A DNA stretch of 64,000 nt from Gnetum montanum. Lineage: Eukaryota; Streptophyta; Gnetopsida; Gnetales; Gnetaceae. The position numbers and the translations under genes are program-made. The notes under the pieces are model-generated. The model saw nothing but the letters and a program-made list of their open reading frames with translations, was not told where the DNA came from and did no database searches. Positions 22,081 through 31,112 of this stretch are shown here, piece by piece. Location: the NCBI GenBank assembly GCA_015680685.1, contig MNCI01027046.1, forward strand, positions 1,235,613-1,299,612, in the 5' to 3' direction. Each line of letters begins with the position of its first letter. Within the stretch, counting starts at the first letter, position 1.

Positions 22081-22290
22081 GTCGAGTTGAACCCTGCACG
22101 TTGGGGTTTGGTCCTTTATGCCGAGTTGAACCCTGCACGCTGGGGTTTGGTCCTTTACGCCGAGCTGAACCCTGCACATTGGGGTTTGGTCCTATACGCC
22201 GAGCTAATTTCTGCACGCTGGGGTTTTAACCCTGCACGCTTGGGTCTAATCTTGTACGTTGCGCTAAACATTGCATGTCGAAGATGACTA
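22081..22290. repeat. 39-bp minisatellite (antisense exon 1)
   Basis: Units start at 22081, 22120 and 22159 and contain CCTGCACGCTGGGGTTTGG. On the minus strand each unit encodes 13 residues (Lys-Gly-Pro-Asn-Pro-Asn/Ser-Val-Gln-Gly-Ser-Thr-Arg-Arg). The period equals that of the unrelated-looking array at 21585-21840. Confidence 0.88.
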
Positions 22291-22498
22291 TGCCTTCACG
22301 CCGACGCCGTGGTTCCAAGGTTCATGTTGAAACTGTTGCCTGAAGTCCACATTCACGCTGAAACTGTTGTCTGAAATGTACGTTCACGCTGCGACTTGGG
22401 TTTACGCTCACGTCGCGACTTCGATTTATGCTCACGCTGCAATCTAGCTTAGGTTCACGCTGCCTTTGTTGACTGATAGGTTCATGCTCACACCTTGC
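22291..22498. repeat. CACGCTG-rich leader of the antisense gene
   Basis: Irregular repetition of TTCACGCTG-type words without an exact period. On the minus strand it would be the 5' untranslated region and contains short ATG words out of frame with the start at 22276. Confidence 0.5.
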
Positions 22499-22510
22499 AT
22501 TATATATATA
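22499..22510 (-). promoter_or_regulatory. Candidate TATA box of the antisense gene
   Basis: A TATATATATA run, about 225 nt upstream of the antisense ATG at 22276. Transcription would start near 22470. A (TA)n tract can arise by chance, so this is only positional support. Confidence 0.4.
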
Positions 22511-22724
22511 TCGTTGCGTTGACCTTACCGCCATCGTCGCCGCCTTGAATATTTTATTCAATTTAATCAAAATTAATCAAAGTACAAAGTACAGGCAAAT
22601 GCAAAATAAAAATAATGAGATAATGAACACTACCACATACCATATTCCCTTGCAAAGCAATTCCGGTTGCCCATACTGAACATTTTGGCGCAAACTCCTC
22701 AATCAACTAGACATCATCAACGAA

Positions 22725-22880
22725 CGGTTAAACGGCCCAGTAAGGCCTTGGGGGGCCACATTCGACCCGGTAAGGCCTTAAACTGCCACATTCGGCCCGG
22801 TAAGGTCTTAAACTGCCACATTTGGCCCGATAAGGCCTTAAATCGCCATGCGTCTAGGTACGATGATAAACTACCACCGC
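22725..22880. repeat. 30-bp TAAACT-type array, second copy
   Basis: About four copies of a 30-nt unit made of GGCCCGGTAAGGCC and TTAAACTGCCACATTC. It sits just before the acceptor-like CTCTGTTTATTGGCAG (ending 22958) that opens the RT frame. Confidence 0.8.
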
Positions 22881-22958
22881 ATACGTATACATAATTTATG
22901 TTGCCTAGAAATGCGTAACAACCCCTACTAGCTCACTCTGCCCTCTGTTTATTGGCAG

Positions 22959-24620
22959 GAGCAAGCCTGATGGATTACCAGCATCTATTCACACCATTGA
23001 CCATTGATGGATCATATGGAAAGATCACAAGAGAAATCAACATAAAGTCTATCAACTTAGGTCCATCAACAGACGATACATTCGTAGCCTCAATGCAACA
23101 AACATTAGACAGCTATGAAGGTATGACAAAATCCCTGGACATAGAAGCTGATAGCATCACTGAAGATCCTTTAATTGAAACCCCCGTAACCATGCCTGAC
23201 GGCGAAGTTAAGATATTAAAATTGAGCACATTATTGCCACCCCAACTTGCCAAAGGTATAGAACACGTGCTTCAAGACAACATAAAAGCATTCACTTGGT
23301 TTTACACTGCCATGCTTGGGTTAGATCTTCGAATCGTACAACACAATATGATACTCGATCCAAAATTAAGGCCAGTGAAACAAAAAGCACGAAAGGTTAA
23401 GCTTGAGGTAGCATTGACATTTTGCAATGAGATCACCAAACTTTATCAGGCTAGGTTCATACAGGCTGTCGACTATGTTGACTAGGTATCCAACATGGTC
23501 ATTGTCCCAAAGAAGAACGGAAGCATCTGCCTCTGCATTGACTTCCGAGATCTCAACATCGCAACCATAAAAGATGATTTCCCCCTGCCTAGCATTGATC
23601 AACTAGTTGATTCAATTGCTGGACATGCCTTGTTATCTTTCATGGATGGATTTTCAAGATATAACCAAATACGCATTAACCCGGAACATCAGCTCAGGAC
23701 TACCTTTATGACACCATGAGGTACTTTTTGTTACACAATGATGCCATTCGGTCTCAAGAACGCCAGGGCCACATATCAAAGGGCAATGACATTTATTTTT
23801 AGTGATTACATACTTCATTTGCTCAATGATTATGTGGATGACATTGCAATTAAATCAAAAACACCAAAGCAACACATCCAAGACTTAGATTTGGTCCTAA
23901 AACGTTGCTTAAAATATGAACTTAGGCTCAACCCAAGGAAATGTGTCTTCGGGGTAAAAATGGGCAAGATGATAGGTTTTGTAGTGTTAGAAATAGGAAT
24001 ACGAGTAGATCCAGATAAGGTTAAAGCTATCATCAATCTAAAACCACCAAGCAACCTTACGGAACTTCGGGGTCTACAAGGTATATTACAGTTCATCAGC
24101 CATTTCATAGAAAAACTGACGGACAAGTTGAAACCTATGAACCATTTGCTACGAAAGAATGTCCACTTTGAATGGACCCCATAATGCCAGGAAGCATTTG
24201 ATAACATTAAAACGGCACTTGTTCAACTACCGACAGTGTACCCTCCACAAAACAATAAACCCTTCTATATCTACCTTGCCACATTGGATTCATCGATCGC
24301 ATCTATGCTTTGTCAGAAACGAGAAGATGGAATCGAAGTCCCTATGTACTATTTAACCCATGCATTAGTGGCCCATGAAAAGAAGTACAACGAGGTGGAG
24401 AGGTCATGTTTAGCCCTTGTCTTTTCCCTAAAGAAATAGTGACATTACCTCTTCCTTAACTAAGTCAACATAATTTGCAAAGATAATGTGCTCAGAGCCA
24501 TCACCGGTAACATTTACGAGTCAAGCAGAATAGCGCGTTGGAAAGCCATGATAGCTGAATTCGACCTACATTACATATCGCAGTGATCAGTCAAGGGTCA
24601 AGCCATAGCGAACCAACTGA
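22959..24620 (+). pseudogene. T4 reverse transcriptase and RNase H
   Basis: One frame with stops at 23483, 23717, 24182 and 24437 and more beyond. Polymerase blocks are in order: Pro-Val-Lys-Gln-Lys-Ala-Arg near 23370; Val-Pro-Lys-Lys-Asn-Gly then Cys-Ile-Asp-Phe-Arg-Asp-Leu-Asn near 23505-23550; Met-Pro-Phe-Gly-Leu-Lys-Asn-Ala near 23741; the catalytic Tyr-Val-Asp-Asp box at 23831-23842, intact. A gypsy-type RNase H follows from about 24190 (Tyr-Tyr-Leu-Thr-His, then Tyr-Asn-Glu-Val-Glu-Arg). The frame opens right after a strong acceptor-like site (22957-22958), as expected if Ogre-like splicing removes the PR-RT spacer. Confidence 0.88.
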
Positions 24621-24699
24621 CTACATCACCAACACATGATCAAGCAACAATAGAGCCAGAGTTTCCAAACGAAAACGTGAGCACGATAGACATAGTTCC

Positions 24700-25228
24700 C
24701 AATGATTACGAAGCCATTTTGAACTTTGATGGAGCATCCACCTCTCGAGGGGGAAGTGTTGCCACCGTCATCACCTATCCCTTTGGGGAGATCTAACCCT
24801 TTGCTTACCGCTTCAACTTTCACTGTACCAATAACATAGCAGAGTATGAGGGTCTTCTTAGGGGCCTTATGGCAGCGTTAGCTTCCAACATCATGCGATT
24901 GGTCGTTAGAAGAGACTCACAACTAGTTTTAAACCAAGTCACAGACGTCTATACATGTAAAGCGCAACATTTACAACCATACTGTGATTTGGATAAGCAC
25001 TTACTGAAGCGATTCGAAAGCATAGATGTGCAACATGTTTCCAGAAATGATAACACCATTGCAGATGCACTTGCCACGCTAGCTCTAAACATATCACCAA
25101 GCATGTTCCACATGTTGCCTAGCTCCATAATCAGTTACGCTACACCCATAACTGATACTCCCTATGAATTACTGATTGCATCCGTTAGTACAACACACGC
25201 GGTAGAATGGTATGATGACATAAAATAG
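24700..25228 (+). pseudogene. T4 second (archaeal-type) RNase H
   Basis: Same frame as RT. It starts with Asn-Phe-Asp-Gly-Ala-Ser, then Cys-Thr-Asn-Asn-Ile-Ala-Glu-Tyr-Glu-Gly-Leu, Arg-Asp-Ser-Gln-Leu-Val-Leu-Asn-Gln and Asn-Asp-Asn-Thr-Ile-Ala-Asp-Ala-Leu-Ala. The Asp, Glu, Asp, Asp set is visible. A second RNase H of this type between RNase H and integrase is diagnostic of the Tat lineage. A TGA/TAA-type stop near 24796 interrupts it. The frame ends at 25228, where the linker to integrase is broken by T5. Confidence 0.85.
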
Positions 25229-25263
25229 TATCTTCTACACGGTGAAACACCGCAACACCTAAT

Positions 25264-26907
25264 TGTTGGCGACCGTCTGGGATGCGATCGCCAACGAGTG
25301 TCCTCGAACAAGATTTAGGTGCCTGCTAGTTTCTGGAAACACCAAGGCCCAGATACCTTCAAATAAACTTAGTAGTTAATGTGAGTATGTGTATGTGCTG
25401 TTGCGGCGTGCAGTTGTGTGAAATGTAACGATTGCGTTGTGAGTAAACTACAAATGACTTACTTTAAAGAGATTCAGCCAACTTTGCCAAGTACTTTGAG
25501 TTGTTGAAAGTGTCCTATTTTGTTCAACTGCCTAGTCTATGTGGTCCTTATAATACCTACTTGTAACAAATAGAATTTTGTGAAAACATTTGAGCACAAC
25601 TCCACAAATCTAATCCTAATTTTCCCTAGAGAAAGAGATAGTTCCACAAGAAAACTAGAAATAGAGCAAGATTCGATGGAAGTAGATAGAAAAGAAAGGA
25701 AAGCAGATTTGTATAGACCTCAAATATTTAAACAAGGTAAAATGACACGAGTAAACACTTCGCAATAAAGCTATCCCAAATTCAATATCTACGAATTGTT
25801 CAAACTTCCAAGGCTCAAACAAGCAATATCTTCAAGACAATCCTACTATGCTACCAAAAATTGCTGCGTAAACTACCACGTACGAGACTCCATTTTGACT
25901 AGATAATAGATGTCAACGATTGCATTCAAACAGAACCTTTAAAAGACTTGACAATTTCTGATTGAAATACCACGAGAATTCGCTTTAAAGATAGAAAGAA
26001 GCTATTTTGGTCCCATCAAAATACCAAAGATTTTCTAAACCCTCTCGACTACTGAATTGTTCAACGGCGTGACTACAAACAAAGGCTCTCTTACAACAAT
26101 CCCAATAGCAGTTCCCACACGTTGCACAATAACAAAATTTACTACTAAAATGCTCTTAAGGCTTTTAAACACAAGCGCTTCTATGGAAAAATTTTAATAG
26201 AAATTTCTATCGGGCAACAAGAACAGTAAGAGCAATCTAAAAATCCCAAAATTACTTGCCAAGGATGATACTATCTAAACCACTAGCTAAACAATTTAAA
26301 CAAAACAAAAATACAACATAACTCACAGGACTATGACAAAGAGGTTAAAATCTTTTCTTTAGCAAGCCATCTTACAAGCAATCTTCTTTACAAATCTTCT
26401 TTACAAATGCTCTTCTCAAAATCCAAAGTGTGTCTTCAAGTGATAGCCCAAGTGCTAACTAGTAGCCTTCCAAAGTGTGATCTCCAAAAGTGTGATGTAT
26501 GAGACTTCCCATAAGTCCTCCTCCTTCTTTTTCTTTACCCATGAAGCCTTTTTATAAGGTTTGCAAGGTAGTTACATGCCAAAATATCCTAGCTAACTTT
26601 TCTCCCAAGTAAGGAGGTTACAACTTACCCATTTAGTTAGGAGGAGGAAGTTATGTAGTTAGGAAGTTAGGAAGTTATACATAAAATTAGGAGAAATTGC
26701 TAACATTAAATGTAATGTGATATTATAAATATCATAATTATTTTAAATATTTGAACATCAATATTGCAAATATTTTTATGAATAGTAACCTATATATATA
26801 ATTAAAAAAAAGTTCTAAGTCTTGGAATAATAATTAAATTAAAGGCGAGTTTTTAAACCAAGGCTTCACACTATAGGTATTTTAATGGTTATAATATATA
26901 TATATAT
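25264..26907 (-). mobile_element. T5, LTR-like insertion in T4 (unresolved)
   Basis: T4 coding sequence stops at about 25260 and resumes near 28390. In plus coordinates the insert starts TGTTGGCGACC, with an 8-nt inverted repeat (GTTGGCGA, TCGCCAAC) spaced 15 nt apart. On the minus strand a TATA box (CCTTATAAAAAGGC, 26559-26546) lies about 1.3 kb before that end, a typical LTR layout. I find neither a second copy nor a matching target duplication. It may be a solo or truncated LTR. Confidence 0.4.
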
Positions 26908-26908
26908 N
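26908..26908. other. Single-N join
   Basis: One N after a (TA)n run, with a change of base composition to the right. No duplicated overlap is seen, so the join may be false or may hide missing sequence. Confidence 0.8.
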
Positions 26909-28390
26909 AAGCGGCAGAGTTAATGGCTAAAAATAATCTTCTTCGTCTTCCGTGGTAATCGGCTGGTTCATTTTTTTTTCTTACCTTTGCACAAAATGGG
27001 TAAAAACTGCCACATACTCTAACCTGCCGTTCTGGTGCTAACTCCTGCAATTGCGGATTGTTGGACACGGCCACGCTGCCGGAGTTTAACATACAAAACT
27101 GACCCTAGCCTCTCTCCTTTTTTTTTCTGTAACTCGAATCTGAATTTCTTGCTTGCCGTATAGAAAATATGTCTGTTACAAAAATATCCAGGAAAGCAGC
27201 AGACAAGAACGGATCGATAACGTGGGCCTTTCTGGTGGTTACTGATGCTCATGATCGCCATTTTAAAAAAAACAAGGTGCAGAGATTCATCATTTCCAGG
27301 ACAGTGTGCATTGGCCTCATCAGATTAGCTCCTACACGCAGATCCAAGATCCATGTGGGTGCCTCCACACGGTAGAAGTTGTGCTGCTTGAAAGGGCCGC
27401 AAACGAAGAAGAAACCGATGCATCCGCCATTGGCCATTATGCCGTATATGTGGCCCCGTGTGTTGTGCAGGTGTCTCTTGTAAATGCGTTGGTTTAACCT
27501 GCCTGCTCAGTGCGCCAATAGAATAGTCTTGTTACCGTAAATTGTTGCAGAAAGACAAGAGTGTGATTCTGGTTTCAGGTAGAAGGAAATACTGGTTTTG
27601 GTTGCGACTGATATTCTTCGTTTTTTTGGCCACCGTAGCCCCAAATTTACAAACAGCGGCTCTGACGGCAGCACCTCAAAACCATACACATGCCCTTCTC
27701 TATGGATTTCTGGAATACAAAATTTTTTGCGATACTGATTGTAGTCTGTCTGCTATCAAAAATAAATTTCAGCAAGAAACTTCGGCTTTAGAATGGGTTT
27801 TTTGCACTCCCGTGACGATTTCCTGGTGTGAATTAAAACCGCTACCATTACTGCGTTCTTGAAATCTGCGTTCTTGAAATCTATTGAGAAACAACATTGG
27901 ATTTTGCTTTCATTTTTATGCAGTTTGCTGGTGAAGCTGGATGGAATTAGAAACAGAATTAGAATGGTAAATGGAAAAACTGCCATTTTCCGTATTAGTC
28001 TTATTCCGAGACTCAGCAACGCTAAGTATTTTATTGCCGATCGTTTCTTTCTACTCTGAATTCAAGTTAGGTCCATTTGCTTTGAAATCACCTATTCTAT
28101 GAATGAATTCATCCTACATTTTACTACCGTATTACTCAAACCCCTCAGTCTTACACAAAGAAATTAGTCACTTTCTTCCTACTCGCTCAGGTGAATAATG
28201 TGAATAATATAACTCTTGTTTGCTAAAGAGATAATTTGGCACTTTATTTTCATATCCCAATAAGGCCTCAACAACATTTTATTTAGTAGAGAATAACTCC
28301 CAAACATTCTTCAACCAACTTTTAAGCTATATGTTTTACTTTCAAATTCTTAAACACTGGTTATTCCAATTTTAGATATGATAGTCCAAC
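26909..28390. other. Unidentified block inside T4, higher GC
   Basis: Less AT-rich than T5 to its left and without retrotransposon motifs on either strand. Open stretches of 60-106 codons occur in several frames, none recognised. It could be captured host sequence, T5 interior or a scaffolding error. Confidence 0.35.
26985..27092 (-). CDS. Candidate 36-codon first exon of an unrecognised gene
   Basis: The minus-strand ATG at 27092 opens 36 codons (Leu-Asn-Ser-Gly-Ser-Val-Ala and a Leu-Gln-Glu-Leu-Ala-Pro-Glu-Arg stretch) that end in phase 0 at a good donor, AAGGTAAGA. The downstream exon would lie across the N at 26908. No family is recognised and chance is a real alternative. Confidence 0.2.
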
Positions 28391-28396
28391 TGTTCC

Positions 28397-29608
28397 ATGA
28401 AATGGCCAAATGTGCCAACACTAACGAATGCTCAAAAGGACGCAGTACGAGAATGTTCTCGACAATATGCACTAGTAGGAGACACGTTGTGTCGTCGATC
28501 CTACGAAGGCATACTGTTAACATGTGTTAGTAGCATTGATGGCCAAACCATCATCGAGCAAGTACATGATGGACTATGCGAAGGACATATAACGCCTAAA
28601 GCAATGAAACCAAAAATAAGATGTCTAGGCTATTATTGGCCACACATGGAGTATGACTATTTCTCCAAGGTCAAAACGTGCAGTATCTATCAAAAACATA
28701 GCAATTTGATACATGTTCCACCAAATGAGTTGCATACAGCCCAAATCACCTGGCCCTTTCAGAAGTGGGGGTTAGACCTTATCGGGCCAATAACACCCTC
28801 ATCTTATGCAGGACATATCTTCATCATAACCGCGACAGAGTATTTGACGAAGTGGGTAGAAGCTATTCCCCTTAGAAAGATCACATCCAAACACATATGC
28901 AACTTCATTCTAGAAAACGTTATGACCGGTTTTGGCATTCCAATGACCATCATCACTAATAACGGGCCACAGTTCAGTAGTGCCGAAACTAGAACTTTTA
29001 CTGAAAGCCTAGGGATCAAACATTCATTTTCATCTCCATACTACCCTCAGAGCAATGGACAAGTTGAAGCTATAAACAAAATCCTAATCACAGTGCTCAA
29101 AAGGATGCTTACTCAAAGCAAGAAAAGATGGCACGAACAGCTGGTATATGCACTATGGGCTTATCGCACTACGCACCAGACTTCTACATGTAAAACGCCA
29201 TATAGTCTTGTTTATGGTTCAGAAGCTATTTTACCCTTGGAATTGCAGGTACTGTCTTTAAGGATCATACTTTCTGAACTCCTCGACGAAGGGCAAAACA
29301 ATAACTTACGCATTGTTGACTTGGACTCGATAGAAGAGGAATGCACACGTGCACTCGATCAGATTGAGTGGTACCAAAAGCAACAACGACAACGCCATCG
29401 ACACGATGTTCATAAGCGTCCTATCAAGGAAGGCGACCTTGTACTCAAAGCCGTTCGGGAACACACGAATAAATTCTCAGCCAACTGGGAAGGGCCCTAC
29501 TTAGTCACCAAAGCATACGACAACGGAGCATTTAAACTAGCCGACATGAAAGGGAATGAAGTGGCACATCTGACCAACCATTTGTACTTGAAACCGTTCT
29601 ATGTTTGA
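28397..29608 (+). CDS. T4 integrase, 403-codon open frame
   Basis: Same frame class as RT and uninterrupted. The zinc-binding segment has His57, His64 and Cys95, but the second Cys is Tyr98. The catalytic core has Asp127 (Gly-Leu-Asp-Leu-Ile-Gly-Pro). The second acidic residue is replaced by Asn188 (Thr-Asn-Asn-Gly, codon AAT at 28958). Glu224 (Gly-Gln-Val-Glu) gives the usual 35-residue spacing. The C-terminal part has Trp-Glu-Gly-Pro-Tyr-Leu-Val and ends Leu-Lys-Pro-Phe-Tyr-Val, as usual for gypsy integrases; no chromodomain. The true N-terminus joined RNase H before T5 inserted, so Met at 28397 is only the first Met of this remnant. Loss of one catalytic Asp and one zinc ligand predicts inactivity although the frame is open. 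Confidence 0.88.
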   Translation: MKWPNVPTLTNAQKDAVRECSRQYALVGDTLCRRSYEGILLTCVSSIDGQTIIEQVHDGLCEGHITPKAMKPKIRCLGYYWPHMEYDYFSKVKTCSIYQKHSNLIHVPPNELHTAQITWPFQKWGLDLIGPITPSSYAGHIFIITATEYLTKWVEAIPLRKITSKHICNFILENVMTGFGIPMTIITNNGPQFSSAETRTFTESLGIKHSFSSPYYPQSNGQVEAINKILITVLKRMLTQSKKRWHEQLVYALWAYRTTHQTSTCKTPYSLVYGSEAILPLELQVLSLRIILSELLDEGQNNNLRIVDLDSIEEECTRALDQIEWYQKQQRQRHRHDVHKRPIKEGDLVLKAVREHTNKFSANWEGPYLVTKAYDNGAFKLADMKGNEVAHLTNHLYLKPFYV

Positions 29609-29631
29609 ATGAACTCAAGTATGCGCTCATC

Positions 29632-30190
29632 CTAGAATCATGATGATAAACTGATACCACAGCTCGTCCTGGAATCATGAAGATAAACTGATACCACAAC
29701 TTGTCTTGGAATCATGATGATAAACTGATACCACAGCTCGTCCTGGAATCATGACGATAAACTGATACCATAGCTCGTCCCGGAATCATGACGATAAACT
29801 GATACCATAGCTCGTCCTGGAATCATAACGATAAACTGATACCACAGCTAAACTGATACCACAGCTCATCCTAGAATCATGACGATAAACTGATACCACA
29901 GCTCGTCCTGGAATCATGATGGTAAACTGATACCATAGCTCGTCCTAGCATCATGACGGTAAACTGATACCACAGAACGTCTGCAATGACAATAAACTAG
30001 CACCCGTCCGGTACGACCTTAAACTGCCACAGTCTCATTCGTCAGAGTCAGCTAAGACTATAAACTGGTTTGCCTCTCCACAGTTCGCCAAGACTATAAA
30101 CTAGCAACGTATCGTCCGCTACGACGCGAAACTGGTAATGTCCAAAGGGTTATGACATAAAACTAACCCATGACAGTCCGCTATGACTAT
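29632..30190. repeat. 37-bp TAAACT-type array, third copy
   Basis: About nine copies of a 37-nt unit with ATAAACTGATACCACAG and CTCGTCCTGGAATCATGA (starts 29671, 29708 and on), then looser units with ATAAACTAGCAAC to 30190. It follows the integrase stop directly. Confidence 0.88.
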
Positions 30191-31096
30191 AAACTAGCAA
30201 CTTCATCTCTAGCCTCTCGATCTGTAGCTGCATTCAAACTTCATCAAAGCCACTGCCTCGCTCGTCATCAGTTGATCCTAACAACATTGCTGTCGTTCAT
30301 ATGCAGTGCCGGAACTCTCATCTGGTGCCTTTGTTTCATCAGTTACTGTTCAAGTCTAAGCTCACTCACTCACTCATGGTTTTCTTGTCTTGTTGAAGTT
30401 GTGTTTGTAGGATGACACCTAGAGGTGTTCGTACGAGAATGCACTTTGCTACAGCAGCAAGGTACCACATTGTTCCTAACACACGTGAAAAGGTTAATCA
30501 AGCCATTCACTAGTACATTTCCCATTACATATCCCATCTATTCCTCAACATACTCTACCCAGTTGCACCCCTGATACACCTAGTGCAGCCTGAAACATTG
30601 AGCACACTGTTGCACACTGCAATACTTTTAAGCAGTTGCAACCCACAACATGGCATTTGAGCATGCACACAAGATCAAAATGAAGCTCTATACAAAAAAA
30701 AAATAAGTCCTTCAAGGAATGCAACACATCATCATGTGGCCCTGGTTGTGCCGACAAGTCCTCTTAAACACTAAACAAGAGTCTTGTTCCGCCCAAGGAC
30801 GTACACCTCATATCTTGGTTCCAAGTCTGCTAGAAAATGGCTATTGACAAGGATCAACATGACCTATACACACACTAGAGCATCCCCTTCACCTTGCACA
30901 ATCCCTTGATTAGTTTCCAATCTCCACAATTTCCATTTCCTTGATCCAGCCACAAACTTCATTTCCCCAATCCTATGTACTACTGAACACGATGCGATGG
31001 CATTTGGTCAAGTGTCGAAAGACAATACTACTAAGTTGCTTGTGGTGTTTTTTACTTCTTTGTCGACGCTTCTTGGGTCGATTCCTCCAAGTGTCA
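30191..31096 (+). other. T4 region between integrase array and polypurine tract
   Basis: No recognised gene on either strand. Short open stretches up to 81 codons are not convincing. This is where other Tat elements may keep antisense ORFs; none is visible here. Confidence 0.45.
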
Positions 31097-31112
31097 ACAA
31101 AGAGGGGCCAAT
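31097..31112 (+). other. T4 polypurine tract
   Basis: ACAAAGAGGGGCCAA directly precedes the 3' LTR, the expected plus-strand primer position for a plus-oriented element. Confidence 0.65.

Larger units (their letters stand above)
17806..22276 (-). pseudogene. Spliced antisense gene inside T4 (HAD-like plus coiled-coil protein)
   Basis: Eight exons are inferred from donors, acceptors and frame: 22276-21945, 21481-21033/32, 20956-20685, 20593-19504, 19382-19134, 19056-18852, 18761-17977, 17879-17806. Junctions 1/2, 2/3, 3/4, 5/6 and 6/7 keep frame; 4/5 and 7/8 do not as drawn. Introns are 75-121 nt except intron 1 (463 nt). The product would be about 1,130 residues. Exon 1 encodes basic 13-residue repeats. 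Exons 2-3 encode an FCP1/NLI-interacting-factor HAD-like fold lacking its catalytic Asp residues. Exon 4 is a helical domain vaguely like the plant 'putative transposon protein' domain. Exon 7 has a coiled coil. About seven stops (TAG, TGA, TAA) fit C-to-T decay of CAG, CGA or CAA. Exon 6 holds one frameshift. The gene lies wholly in the 5.9-kb spacer between T4 protease and RT. It may be a captured host gene or an element-specific antisense ORF; function unknown. Confidence 0.72.

Noticed and set aside
12664-22290. CRISPR-like appearance of regular repeats in T4
   Set aside because: Units are head-to-tail without unique spacers, in a plant retrotransposon; they are minisatellites.
17099-22958. 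A firm sense intron between T4 protease and RT
   Set aside because: The acceptor at 22958 is good, but the donor-like GTAAAC at 17099 does not give a matching phase, so splicing of this spacer is stated only as a possibility.
27542-27862. 106-codon plus-strand open stretch with a hydrophobic start
   Set aside because: No family recognised and the start is not supported by upstream signals. Mentioned only as part of the unidentified block.
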